Shown piece after piece: positions 1 to 9,820 of a stretch of 64,000 nucleotides of DNA. The position numbers and the translations under genes were made by a program. The notes beneath the pieces were generated by a model. That model made no database searches, had not been told where the DNA came from, and saw only the letters and a program-made list of their open reading frames with translations. The stretch's first letter is position 1. Each line of letters starts with the position of its first letter. The stretch is from Methanosphaera sp. (lineage in GTDB: Archaea; Methanobacteriota; Methanobacteria; Methanobacteriales; Methanobacteriaceae): positions 1-64,000 of the forward strand of contig JAFRKG010000066.1 of assembly GCA_017431845.1 (NCBI GenBank), given 5' to 3'.

Positions 1-47
1 AAAACTACATAAAAAAAATAGAAAGCCTCCATATCAATAATACCAAG

Positions 48-166
48 TTAAAACTTTAATTACAAAATAACTATAAAACCCCTAATAAGATAGAAACTAA
101 AATTCAAAAAGCACGTATCACCCACATTTTAGTTTCAAAAAAACACAACAATAATTAAAGTTTTAA
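48..166. repeat. Two nested perfect inverted repeats
   Basis: The outer arms are TTAAAACTTTAATTA at 48-62 and its exact reverse complement at 152-166 (15 nt). Inside them lies a second exact pair, GAAACTAAAAT at 93-103 and ATTTTAGTTTC at 126-136 (11 nt), with a loop at 104-125 that is the least AT-rich part of the region. The arrangement would fold as a two-stem structure in RNA from either strand or as a cruciform in DNA. Function is not recognised. Confidence 0.75.
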
Positions 167-295
167 AACTCATTTTTTATTTTTAACTATATAATTATTA
201 TACATGATATCCACATCCCACAACACACCACTAAAAAATATCTTTTTCCCAAAAAATACTCCCAAAATAATAGACAATAATAATAATTAAAAATA

Positions 296-312
296 CCAAA
301 AATATATATAAA
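296..312 (+). promoter_or_regulatory. Candidate BRE/TATA box of the leuCDB operon
   Basis: TATATATAAA at 303-312 is preceded by an A/C-rich BRE-like stretch. Transcription would start near 335, leaving a leader of about 85 nt before the leuC start. Other TATA-like sequences exist in this AT-rich DNA, so the assignment is tentative. Confidence 0.35.
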
Positions 313-421
313 GTGAAATTATCTTTCAACAAAAGATTAAAAAAAATAATATCATATATCTATTCAAAAAAAAGATCACTTTAAAAATAAAAGAATATTA
401 AGAAGGGAGGTAAAAAAAACT

Positions 422-1678
<1,257 letters not shown>

Positions 1679-1700
1679 AAAAAATGGAGGGTAAAAAGTT

Positions 1701-2201
1701 ATGGAAAAAATAATAGAAGGAAGAGCCTTAAAATTAGGAGACGACATAGACACAGACAGCATACTCCCAGGAAGATACCTAACACTAAGCAAACCAGAAG
1801 ACCTAGGAAAACACGTAATGGAAGGATACGACCTACACTACAAAGACAAAATCCAAGAAGGAGACGTAATTGTAGCAGGAGCAAACTTTGGATGTGGATC
1901 AAGCCGTGAACACGCACCAATAGCCCTAAAAGCAGCAGGAATCAAAGCAGTAGTAGCAAAATCATTTGCAAGAATATTCTACCGAAACGCAACAAACATA
2001 GGACTACCCCTAGTAGAAGCACCAAACGGACCAGACGACATAGAAGAAGAAGACATACTCAAAATAGACCTAGAAGAAGGAACATTAAAAAACAAAACAC
2101 AAGACAAAGACTATGACTTCACAAAACTACCAGAATTCATGTTCGAAATAGTGGAAAATGGCGGACTAATAGAATACCTAAACAAAACAAGATTTAATTA
2201 A
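1701..2201 (+). CDS. leuD: 3-isopropylmalate dehydratase / homoaconitase small subunit
   Basis: This is the swivelling small subunit partner of the upstream large subunit. GDDIDTD is at residues 13-19, and the substrate-binding [11 protein letters not shown] block is at 63-73. The 166 residues match the archaeal small subunits. The specificity loop after the first helix reads YLTL (residues 26-29). The loop described for methanogen homoaconitase is YLRT and for isopropylmalate isomerase YLVY, so this protein matches neither. GGAGG lies just upstream of the ATG. Confidence 0.9.
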   Translation: MEKIIEGRALKLGDDIDTDSILPGRYLTLSKPEDLGKHVMEGYDLHYKDKIQEGDVIVAGANFGCGSSREHAPIALKAAGIKAVVAKSFARIFYRNATNIGLPLVEAPNGPDDIEEEDILKIDLEEGTLKNKTQDKDYDFTKLPEFMFEIVENGGLIEYLNKTRFN

Positions 2202-2214
2202 GAGGACAAAAAAC

Positions 2215-3189
2215 ATGTATAACATAGCAGTAATTCCAGGAGACGGAATAGGAGAAGAAGTAGTAAAAGCAACAACAACAGTACTAGACAAACTTGACGT
2301 TGAATTTAACTACACCCATGCAATAGCCGGAGACAAATGTAAAGAAGAAACAGGCGTACCACTCCCAGACGAAACCATACAAATTGCAAAAGAATCAGAT
2401 GCAGTACTATTCGGAGCAGCAGGAGAAACTGCAGCAGACGTAATCGTAAGATTAAGACATGAACTAAGCACATTCGTAAATCTAAGACCAGTAAAATCAT
2501 TACAACCAGAAAAATATGGAAACATAGACTTCATGATTGTAAGAGAAAACACTGAAGACTTATACATAGGAGACGAAGAAGAAACACCAGAAGGTGCAAT
2601 AGCAAGAAAAAAAATAACCAAAGCAGCATCAGACAAAATATGCGAATATGCATTCAAATATGCAAAAGATACTGGAAGAAAAAAAGTAACCGCAGTACAT
2701 AAAGCAAACGTTCTCAAAATATCCGACGGACTATTCAAAAAATGCTTCTATGAAACAGCAGAAAAATATCCTGAAATAGAATCAAATGACTTCTACGTAG
2801 ATGCAACAGCAATGTACCTCATTACAAACCCGCTTGACTTCGAAGTAATTGTAACAAGTAACTTATACGGAGACATATTATCTGATGAAGGAGCAGGACT
2901 TGTTGGTGGCCTCGGAATGATACCATCAGCAAACATTGGAGACGAAAACGGTTTATTTGAACCAGTACACGGATCAGCACCAGACATTGCAGGACAAGGA
3001 ATTGCAAACCCTGTTGCAACAATACTATCAGCATGTATGATGCTTGACTACCTTGGAGAATCAGAATCAGCACGCAGAATAGAAGACATTATTGTTGAAG
3101 TTATCCAGGAAGGAAAAATTGTAACACCAGACCTTGGTGGAACAGCATCAACACAGGAAATGGCAGAATACATTGCAAGCAAAATATAA
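2215..3189 (+). CDS. leuB: 3-isopropylmalate / homoisocitrate dehydrogenase
   Basis: This NAD(P)-dependent oxidative decarboxylase of the isocitrate/isopropylmalate dehydrogenase family completes the reaction series begun by the two preceding genes. The GDGIG motif is at residues 9-13, the substrate-binding RLRHELSTFVNLRP at 79-92, the VRENTED block near 109-115, and the metal-binding NLYGDILSDE and HGSAPDIAG blocks are in the C-terminal half. Length (324) fits archaeal LeuB/AksF proteins. It starts 13 bp after leuD. The family members for leucine and for coenzyme B are close paralogues, so the symbol is provisional. Confidence 0.85.
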   Translation: MYNIAVIPGDGIGEEVVKATTTVLDKLDVEFNYTHAIAGDKCKEETGVPLPDETIQIAKESDAVLFGAAGETAADVIVRLRHELSTFVNLRPVKSLQPEKYGNIDFMIVRENTEDLYIGDEEETPEGAIARKKITKAASDKICEYAFKYAKDTGRKKVTAVHKANVLKISDGLFKKCFYETAEKYPEIESNDFYVDATAMYLITNPLDFEVIVTSNLYGDILSDEGAGLVGGLGMIPSANIGDENGLFEPVHGSAPDIAGQGIANPVATILSACMMLDYLGESESARRIEDIIVEVIQEGKIVTPDLGGTASTQEMAEYIASKI

Positions 3190-3256
3190 AAAAAAGAATA
3201 ATATAACGTAATAAAAAAAATATGATAAACAATAATACACAATGGAGCAAAATAAA

Positions 3257-3388
3257 ATGGCAAAAAATAAAAAACGAACAACTATAGAAAAAATCCGCAG
3301 ATTAAACACAACACAACTAGTTGCACTATTTATTATATTCATTATGGTAGTCAGCTCAGTATCAGCATTCGTATTATACCTAGTTTAA
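3257..3388 (+). CDS. 43-residue basic single-span membrane protein
   Basis: A short frame starts with MAKNKKRTTIEKIRRL and continues into one hydrophobic helix (about residues 20-42) ending at a TAA. GGAG at 3244-3247 is well placed before the ATG. It sits between leuB and ribH on the same strand and may be cotranscribed with them. The basic head followed by one long helix suggests a small inner-membrane protein of N-in topology. No family is recognised. Confidence 0.65.
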   Translation: MAKNKKRTTIEKIRRLNTTQLVALFIIFIMVVSSVSAFVLYLV

Positions 3389-3430
3389 ATAAAAAAAAAT
3401 GTATTATTACACAATAGGAGAATAGATATT

Positions 3431-3835
3431 ATGATAAAAATAGGAGCCGTAGTAGCAGAATTCAATTTTGATATTACAAGCATGATGTTAGAATTAGCAA
3501 AAGAACATGCAAAATTCTTAGATGCAGAAATTACAGAAATAATTGCAGTACCAGGCGTATACGATATGCCTATAGCAATCAAAAAATTATTAGATGATGG
3601 AAATGTAGATGCTGTAATCACACTCGGTGCAGTAATCGAAGGAGACACAGAACACGATGAAATAGTTGTTCAACATGCAGCAAGAAAAATTACAGACCTA
3701 TCACTAGAATACAACAAACCAGTAACCCTAGGAATATCCGGTCCGGGTATGACAAGACTTGAAGCACATCAACGTGTAGAATACGGAAAACGTGCAGTAG
3801 AAGCAGCAGTAAAACTTGTTAAAAGGTTAGCATAA
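3431..3835 (+). CDS. ribH: 6,7-dimethyl-8-ribityllumazine synthase
   Basis: This condenses 5-amino-6-ribitylamino-uracil with dihydroxybutanone phosphate in riboflavin synthesis, feeding FAD and coenzyme F420-type deazaflavin metabolism. AEFNFDIT at the N-terminus binds the pyrimidine; [20 protein letters not shown] (with the catalytic His region) and the C-terminal GKRAVEAA helix follow the family order. At 134 residues it is a normal archaeal form. AGGAG at 3416-3420 supports the ATG. Confidence 0.93.
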   Translation: MIKIGAVVAEFNFDITSMMLELAKEHAKFLDAEITEIIAVPGVYDMPIAIKKLLDDGNVDAVITLGAVIEGDTEHDEIVVQHAARKITDLSLEYNKPVTLGISGPGMTRLEAHQRVEYGKRAVEAAVKLVKRLA

Positions 3836-3900
3836 ACATTAATCCCCTCCCTTTCCTAATATTCTTTTAAACAATAAATTATTAAAGGAACAATGAAAAT

Positions 3901-4848
3901 ATGGAAATTTTAACACCTGAAGAATTAAAAGAAAAATATAATGATCCTTGGATAACACCATACCACGAAATACTAACAGTAACCGATACCGATGAAGAAA
4001 AAATAGAACTCATAGAATACCATCCATGCCCAGTTGGTTCAGATTGGATGATAACACAATACAAACAAACCAGTCCACTCATAACAGATGCAAAACGTGA
4101 TGGAAACAAACACACCTATTATGTTAAAAAAGGTAAAACAGAACTAAGTCTTAAACCAAGTTATCAAGCAGCAGGAATAGAAGAAGCAAGTATTGAAGAA
4201 GATGAAATTAGAATAGTTCATGCAGGACTTGCCGGTGCGGGAGTTGGAGCAGCATTTTGTCGTGGAAAAGCCGAAGGCGTGAAAAGGATCGAATTACTTG
4301 AAAAAGGTGGAGGCTCAAAAGTTGGACGTGCAGCCATCATAACACCAAAACTTAAAAAAGTTATAATAGGCTTAGATGATACTGATATTCCAACAGAAGG
4401 TGCAACTTGGACATTAGCAAACAATATTGCAAACGAAATTCAGGATGAAAAAGGCTACAAATATCTTGAACATATCACTTGCCAACTATATCCAAATAAT
4501 CCTAATAAAACTAAGAATTGTGTTTCAATAATACTGGTATTTGCTGTTAAAGAGGATGAGAAGGAAGATTTAATATCAAGTATTAAATCCAAACTTAAAG
4601 AAAAAACTTTATCAGACAATACTGCTTTTGTAGTATATGAAAAATTAGATATTCCAGAAGCTGTTCAACAATATGGTTTAGAAGCTAAAAAGTCAATGAA
4701 ATATTTTGATGAAGCTGAACGTATTGCAAAAGAAAACAATATTCGGATAGAATATGTTACCGGACAAGGTGGACTGATTGGTGCACTTGCAGCAATAGGA
4801 TTATATAACAACCCAGAAGAATATGCTAAAGTCTATTATGAAGAATAG
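3901..4848 (+). CDS. Methanogenesis marker protein 11 (TiaS-related)
   Basis: This matches the protein known as methanogenesis marker 11, conserved in methanogens with no settled function. The second half contains GLDDTD, the signature shared with TiaS, the tRNA-Ile2 agmatinylcytidine synthetase, so an ATP-dependent RNA- or cofactor-modifying role is conceivable but unproven. A glycine-rich stretch (GLAGAGVGAA) lies mid-protein. The start at 3901 follows AAAGGA; the ATG a few bases upstream is out of frame and closes at once. Codon choice shifts from A/C-ending to T-ending near 4500. Confidence 0.82.
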   Translation: MEILTPEELKEKYNDPWITPYHEILTVTDTDEEKIELIEYHPCPVGSDWMITQYKQTSPLITDAKRDGNKHTYYVKKGKTELSLKPSYQAAGIEEASIEEDEIRIVHAGLAGAGVGAAFCRGKAEGVKRIELLEKGGGSKVGRAAIITPKLKKVIIGLDDTDIPTEGATWTLANNIANEIQDEKGYKYLEHITCQLYPNNPNKTKNCVSIILVFAVKEDEKEDLISSIKSKLKEKTLSDNTAFVVYEKLDIPEAVQQYGLEAKKSMKYFDEAERIAKENNIRIEYVTGQGGLIGALAAIGLYNNPEEYAKVYYEE

Positions 4849-4870
4849 ACTTATATTAAACCTCTTTTTT

Positions 4871-7192
4871 TTAAATGGAATTTTTTTGCCATCCTACAAT
4901 GGCACATTGTCCCATAGATACACTTCCATCTCCTGAACATGTTTGTTCATGTTGTACGAAGACGTAACCTTCCTGTTCAACATATGTTTTAACTACTTCT
5001 GATATGAATTCATTATAGAATACTCCGCCGGTTACTCCAATCACATCAGTACTATGCACTTTTGCAGTTGCTACTGCTAATTGTGCTAATTTTTCGGCCA
5101 GTGCTCTTTGGCATGCACATGCTATTTCTTCTATTAGTACTCCACTATTTATTAAGTCAAGAACATCTACCAGTAATGAGCTTGTATTTATTATATTCCT
5201 ATCATCTGCTAATCTTGATTCAAGGAGTATGTCCAGTACGTCGAATCCTTCTCTTGCTGATGATTCTAGTTTCATGGAACATTCTCCTTCGTATCCCCTG
5301 TTTCTGCTTATTCCTAATAAAACACTTATACTGTCTAATACTCTTCCCATACTACTAGTGTATGCTGTGTTGAAGTTATTTTCTAGTTGTTTTAGGGTTA
5401 TGTCCACTTCTTTTTCTCCATATTTGAAGTATGATGCATAGTTTGTTTTCATTATTCTTCTTAGTTCTTCAGTATCCATTGCATCATAGAGTATTCCCAT
5501 TGCCATCCTTATTGGATATTTTGTGCTTAGATCTCCTCCAGGCATTGGTTGTAATTCTAGTCCTCCATGGTTTATGTAGTGACCTGTATTGTTCAGGTAG
5601 AGTACTTCTCCTCCCCATATGTTTCCGTCTTCACCATAGCCTACTCCATCTGCTGCTATAACTACCATTTCGTCTAGTTTATGTTCTGCCATCAGGCTTG
5701 CTGCGTGTGCATGGTGATGTTGTACTTGTATCATTTCTGCATCGTATTCTTCTGATAGTTCCTTTGCTAGTTTTGTTGTGTTGAATTCTGGGTGCATGTC
5801 TGCAGCGATGTAGTCTATGTTGTCACATCTTGTTAGTTTTAGTAAGTGTTTTATTGCATCTTCCATGAATTCTAGTGTTTCGAATTTTGATGTGTTTCCT
5901 ATGTGTTGTGAGGGGTAGCATTTTCCATCTTTTAGTACTGAAAAGGTCACATCTAATTCTGGTCCTACGGCTAGTATGTTGTCTGTAACGTTTATGTTGG
6001 AGAAGTCAAATGGTTTTGGCACGTATCCTCTTGATCTTCTTATGAATCCTGGTTTTCCGTTTCTGAATCGTATTACACTATCGTCGCATCTGTTTAGTAT
6101 TGTTCTGTTGTGTAGTAGGTAGTAGTCTGCTATGTTATCTAGTTTGTCTACTATTTCTTCATTGTTTATTAGCATTGGGTTTCCTGGCATGTTTGCTGAT
6201 GTCATTACATATGCTGGTTCTATTGTGTATTTGAATAGGAGGTGGTGTAGTCCTGTGTAGGGTAGCATTATTCCCTGGTTGTGCAGTCCTGGTGATAGTT
6301 TTTTGGATAAGCAGTAGTCTTCTGATTTGTTTAGTACTACTATTGGTCTTGCTACTGATTCTAGTATTTTTTTTTCTTCTTCTGTGTAGTCTACGAATAG
6401 TTTGGCTGTTTGCATGTCTGGTGTCATGCATGCGAATGGTTGGGTGTATCTTCCGAGTCTTTCTCTTAGTTTTTCTATTGCATCATCTGTTGATGTTTTG
6501 CATACTAGGTGTGTTCCGCCTATTCCTTTTATTGCCAGTATGTTTCCTTCATCTATTAGTCTGCTTGCTTCTCTTATCGGGTCTCTTGATGGTATTTGTC
6601 CATCTTTGTATAGGTATACTTGTGGTCCGCAGTCTGGACAGCATGTTGCTTCTGCATGGTATCTTCTGTTTAGTGGGTCTGTGTATTCCTGGTTGCAGAA
6701 TGAGCATAATGGGAAATCGTCCATTGTTGTGTTTTTTCTGTCATAGGGTACTTCATCTATTAGTGTGAATCTTGGTCCACAGTTTGTGCATGCTGTGAAT
6801 GGATAGTAATAATGGTGGTCTTTTGTGTTTAGTATTTCGTTTAGGCATTCGTCACATATGCTCATGTCTGGTGGTATTACTGCTGATCCGGATAGTTTGT
6901 TGCTGCTGGTGATTATTGTGAAGTCTGTGTATTTGTTTTCTTGTGTGACTTCTTCTTTGATTTCTACTTTTATATCATTTATTTCTGAACGTACTGGCTT
7001 ATATTCTTGTAGTTCGTCTACGAATAGGTTTATGTCATCTATTGTTCCTTGTATTATTATTTCAACTATGTTTCCCATGTTACGTACGTATCCGTTTAGG
7101 TTCATTACTTTTGCTAGTCGGTATACTGTTGGTCTGAAACCTACTCCTTGTACTATTCCATCTACTAATAAGTGTGCAGTATATTCTTTCAT
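4871..7192 (-). CDS. hypF: Carbamoyltransferase HypF, [NiFe]-hydrogenase maturation
   Basis: HypF uses carbamoyl phosphate and ATP to carbamoylate HypE, the source of the CN ligands of [NiFe] hydrogenases. The domains appear in the expected order: acylphosphatase (residues about 1-90, with GIVQGVGFRP at 12-21), two paired zinc-binding segments (CDEC/CTNC and CSFC/CPDC, about 108-190), a YrdC-like adenylylation domain, and a Kae1-like C-terminal domain with HHHAHAAS. The length of 773 is full size. It is transcribed away from larB across a 127-bp gap. The coding strand is strongly A/C-rich at silent sites. Confidence 0.95.
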   Translation of the reverse strand: MKEYTAHLLVDGIVQGVGFRPTVYRLAKVMNLNGYVRNMGNIVEIIIQGTIDDINLFVDELQEYKPVRSEINDIKVEIKEEVTQENKYTDFTIITSSNKLSGSAVIPPDMSICDECLNEILNTKDHHYYYPFTACTNCGPRFTLIDEVPYDRKNTTMDDFPLCSFCNQEYTDPLNRRYHAEATCCPDCGPQVYLYKDGQIPSRDPIREASRLIDEGNILAIKGIGGTHLVCKTSTDDAIEKLRERLGRYTQPFACMTPDMQTAKLFVDYTEEEKKILESVARPIVVLNKSEDYCLSKKLSPGLHNQGIMLPYTGLHHLLFKYTIEPAYVMTSANMPGNPMLINNEEIVDKLDNIADYYLLHNRTILNRCDDSVIRFRNGKPGFIRRSRGYVPKPFDFSNINVTDNILAVGPELDVTFSVLKDGKCYPSQHIGNTSKFETLEFMEDAIKHLLKLTRCDNIDYIAADMHPEFNTTKLAKELSEEYDAEMIQVQHHHAHAASLMAEHKLDEMVVIAADGVGYGEDGNIWGGEVLYLNNTGHYINHGGLELQPMPGGDLSTKYPIRMAMGILYDAMDTEELRRIMKTNYASYFKYGEKEVDITLKQLENNFNTAYTSSMGRVLDSISVLLGISRNRGYEGECSMKLESSAREGFDVLDILLESRLADDRNIINTSSLLVDVLDLINSGVLIEEIACACQRALAEKLAQLAVATAKVHSTDVIGVTGGVFYNEFISEVVKTYVEQEGYVFVQHEQTCSGDGSVSMGQCAIVGWQKNSI

Positions 7193-7319
7193 GATATCCC
7201 ATTACTTGTTTTTAATGTATTAGTGTATCTTTTTTTAAATATTAATATAGATAGGTTTAAATAGAATTGTAGACTATGAAAAAGTATATGAATTAATTTG
7301 TTATTATGAGGAGTTTTTT

Positions 7320-8099
7320 ATGAGAGATATTTTGATGAAATTGATTAATGGTGAGATTAGTATTGAAAGTGCTGAAAATGAGCTTAAGATTATGCAGATT
7401 CATGAGATTGGTGATAATATTAAGTTTGATTCTACTCGTGAGAATAGGGTTGGTGTTCCTGAGGCTGTTTATTCTCAGGGAAAAAGTGATGAAGACTTGC
7501 TGAAAATAATCAACAATATCAATTTTATAGACAATTTAATGATAACAAGACTCCCTGAAGACAGGTTTAATTCCATTAAGAATAAAATAAATGAAGATGT
7601 TCTGGAAAAATCAACTTATTATAATAACGCATCTATATTAACCATTAACAAAAAAGAGCCGAAAAAATGTAAAGGAAAAGTAGGCATAATAACAGCAGGA
7701 ACAGCAGACATACCCATAGCAGAAGAATCAAGAATAACCCTACAACAAGCAGGATACAAAGTAGTAACAACATACGACGTTGGAGTAGCAGGAATACACA
7801 GACTAATAGATAAAATAGCATACATACTAGAAGAAAAAGTCGATATCATAATAACCCTTGCAGGAATGGAAGGAGCCTTACCATCAGTAGTAGCAGGAAT
7901 AGTAGACATGCCAGTAATAGCCGTACCAACATCCACAGGATACGGAGTTGGAGAAAAAGGATTCACAGCACTATTTGCAATGCTACAATCATGCGCCCCC
8001 GGTATTGCAACAATGAACATTGACAACGGATACGGAGCAGCAGTATATGCAATAACAATACTAAAACAAATAGAAAAAAGAGTAAACGAAGGATACTAA
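7320..8099 (+). CDS. larB: LarB-type nickel-pincer cofactor carboxylase
   Basis: LarB carboxylates and hydrolyses nicotinic acid adenine dinucleotide to pyridinium-3,5-biscarboxylate mononucleotide, first step to the nickel-pincer nucleotide. The PurE-like core starts at about residue 118 with ITAGTADIPIAEES; AGMEGALPSVVAG, PVIAVPTSTGYG and APGIATMNIDNGYGA follow. GAGGAG at 7308-7313 precedes the ATG. The first 60 codons use T/G-rich synonyms and the rest A/C-rich ones, with an abrupt change near 7490. No larC or larE lies in the window. A TnpB element is inserted directly after the stop codon. Confidence 0.9.
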   Translation: MRDILMKLINGEISIESAENELKIMQIHEIGDNIKFDSTRENRVGVPEAVYSQGKSDEDLLKIINNINFIDNLMITRLPEDRFNSIKNKINEDVLEKSTYYNNASILTINKKEPKKCKGKVGIITAGTADIPIAEESRITLQQAGYKVVTTYDVGVAGIHRLIDKIAYILEEKVDIIITLAGMEGALPSVVAGIVDMPVIAVPTSTGYGVGEKGFTALFAMLQSCAPGIATMNIDNGYGAAVYAITILKQIEKRVNEGY

Positions 8100-8100
8100 T

Positions 8101-8143
8101 GAGTACTTGACAAAATTATTTTTGATAGAAAAAAAGTAATACT
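8101..8143 (+). repeat. Left terminal inverted repeat of TnpB element
   Basis: GAGTACTTGACAAAA (8101-8115) opens the repeat and AGTAATACT closes it at 8135-8143; both blocks recur inverted at 9821-9863. The 14-nt string AAAAAAGTAATACT (8130-8143) also occurs at 19868-19881, just before the decayed DDE transposase. Confidence 0.75.
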
Positions 8144-8231
8144 CTCAAGGAATAATTCTCTTTTTTATCTTATGAAAATAACATGATTGTCTTTGTTCAA
8201 ATCAAACTAACAAATATTTTACAAAAATAAT

Positions 8232-8248
8232 TTATGATTTAATCATAA
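8232..8248. repeat. Perfect hairpin downstream of tnpB
   Basis: TTATGATT and AATCATAA flank a single T, giving eight paired bases followed by a T-run on the + strand. It lies just past the 3' end of tnpB, where the scaffold of a TnpB guide RNA or an IS605-type end hairpin would be expected. It could alternatively act as a terminator for transcription coming from larB. Confidence 0.4.
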
Positions 8249-8267
8249 TTTTTTTTGGTAATATGTT

Positions 8268-9575
8268 TTAAAGAGGTTTGATTTTACTTGGAGCGTACTG
8301 GACCCACTTATACAGTCGTTCAAAATTGAATTTCTGCTTACTTTTACGTATAATATTGGCAGCAGCATTTACATCTGCATTTAACAATTTTCCACCAAAT
8401 GTTTTATATAATCCTCTTTTAATTCGTTTACCTTTAAACTCATATTCCTTTTCCTGTCCATTATTTGAGTCGTATACAGGTAGTATGTCATTATCGAGGA
8501 AGCTGCTTTTGCTAGTGTAGGATTCTTCTTGAATTATTAGTGTTAAGTCATGTATCTTACATTTATTTTCTAATTTTTCTTTGAATTTTTTGAATGCAAT
8601 ATGAGTAAATATTTGATTTTGCTTTTTTCCTATATTACTCTTGTATTGGAAGTTTTTGTTGTATCCAAGTATTATGGTGCCAATATCTTGATCTTTACAG
8701 GCATTTATTATTGTTTTTGTAACGTGGTTTAGGTAGTTGTTTTGTATTTGTTTGAATTTGGTATTTATCTTTTTTATTCTTCGGGATTTTTTTAAGCCCG
8801 TTTTGTTTAGTATTGATTGGTAATGTGCTACTTTTTTGCATTTAAATGCTATCTGATTTTTTAGAAATTTCCCGTCCACTATAAATGGAGTCTCTTCAGT
8901 TGTAACAACTGTTGCAAAATTATTAACACCCAAATCAATACCCATAACATTATCTTTATCTAAACCGAGTGGTTCTTTTTCTGCCTGATAGGTGAAATTT
9001 GCCTTAAACATTCTACCATTGTCTATTGGTATAATTTCTACTTGAATAATCTTTTTATCTCGTATATCTTCTGGAATTTTAATTCGTGGCCTAACATTAA
9101 CATCCACCAATTCTTTTTTATATTGCCTGCTAAGGGGTAATTCAATATAACCCTCCCTTAATTTCTTTTTGGAAGAGGTTATAGACTCTTTTGGTATAAT
9201 TATATTGTGTAAACGATTATAATGCTTTTTAGGACTATGAACGTCCCGATTAAATTCATTGTCAATTTTCTTATTTAATAATGTAACATACCCATTAAAA
9301 GAATCCACATGCTTTTTAATAGCGGCATTTGCCAAATGAGTTTGAACTAAAGAATACTCATTAAATTCAGATTTAACATCGGAAATGATTGATTTATAAT
9401 TTATTTTCTTATAATGTTTATCATCACTTTTCTTGATTAAATATGTTGTTTCTACAGCACAATTTCTTAAATTGTTAAGTTTCAATGAAATATCCACTAA
9501 AACATCATATTGCTTCTTAGAAAGCCCACGAACAAGAATACTCTTAGTCAAATACACAACATCATCACATAACAT
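8268..9575 (-). CDS. tnpB: TnpB-family RuvC-like RNA-guided nuclease, no zinc ribbon
   Basis: TnpB proteins are RNA-guided DNA nucleases of IS200/IS605-type elements, ancestors of Cas12. The three RuvC blocks are intact: Asp in GIDLGVNNFATV (about residue 215), Glu in IIQEESYTSK (about 350), and Asp in NADVNAAANII near the C-terminus. The CxxC-CxxC zinc ribbon usually found between the last two blocks is absent, replaced by a cysteine-free SSFLDNDILPVYDS segment, as in a recognised TnpB-like subgroup. The protein is 435 residues, undamaged and probably expressed. No tnpA (Y1 transposase) is nearby. A guide RNA would be expected from the 3' end of the gene towards 8230. Confidence 0.88.
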   Translation of the reverse strand: MLCDDVVYLTKSILVRGLSKKQYDVLVDISLKLNNLRNCAVETTYLIKKSDDKHYKKINYKSIISDVKSEFNEYSLVQTHLANAAIKKHVDSFNGYVTLLNKKIDNEFNRDVHSPKKHYNRLHNIIIPKESITSSKKKLREGYIELPLSRQYKKELVDVNVRPRIKIPEDIRDKKIIQVEIIPIDNGRMFKANFTYQAEKEPLGLDKDNVMGIDLGVNNFATVVTTEETPFIVDGKFLKNQIAFKCKKVAHYQSILNKTGLKKSRRIKKINTKFKQIQNNYLNHVTKTIINACKDQDIGTIILGYNKNFQYKSNIGKKQNQIFTHIAFKKFKEKLENKCKIHDLTLIIQEESYTSKSSFLDNDILPVYDSNNGQEKEYEFKGKRIKRGLYKTFGGKLLNADVNAAANIIRKSKQKFNFERLYKWVQYAPSKIKPL

Positions 9576-9820
9576 AATAATATCTACTAAAAAAACTCAC
9601 TCCTATACCATATAATATAAAACCATGATATTAAACAATAACTTTAAATATAAAATGTACATAAAATTTAATAAGTTAATGAATAATCATATGATTCATA
9701 TAATAATATTCTATACAAACTAATATATAAATGTAACATTAGCATAATAATAGATCAAAATTATATGTTGAGAACTACTACAAAAAATTATTAAATAATT
9801 ATTAAAATAAACAAAAAAAA

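Larger units (their letters stand above)
1..421. other. Gene-free AT-rich stretch before leuC
   Basis: No credible coding frame is visible here. It holds the nested inverted repeats at 48-166 and, further right, a TATA-like box at 303-312 that could drive the isopropylmalate operon. The gene to the left lies outside the window, so it is unclear whether the repeats belong to its 3' end or to the leader of leuC. Confidence 0.6.

Noticed and set aside
1-166. Riboswitch or T-box-like leader for the leucine operon
   Set aside because: No known archaeal riboswitch motif is recognisable; only the nested inverted repeats can be supported.
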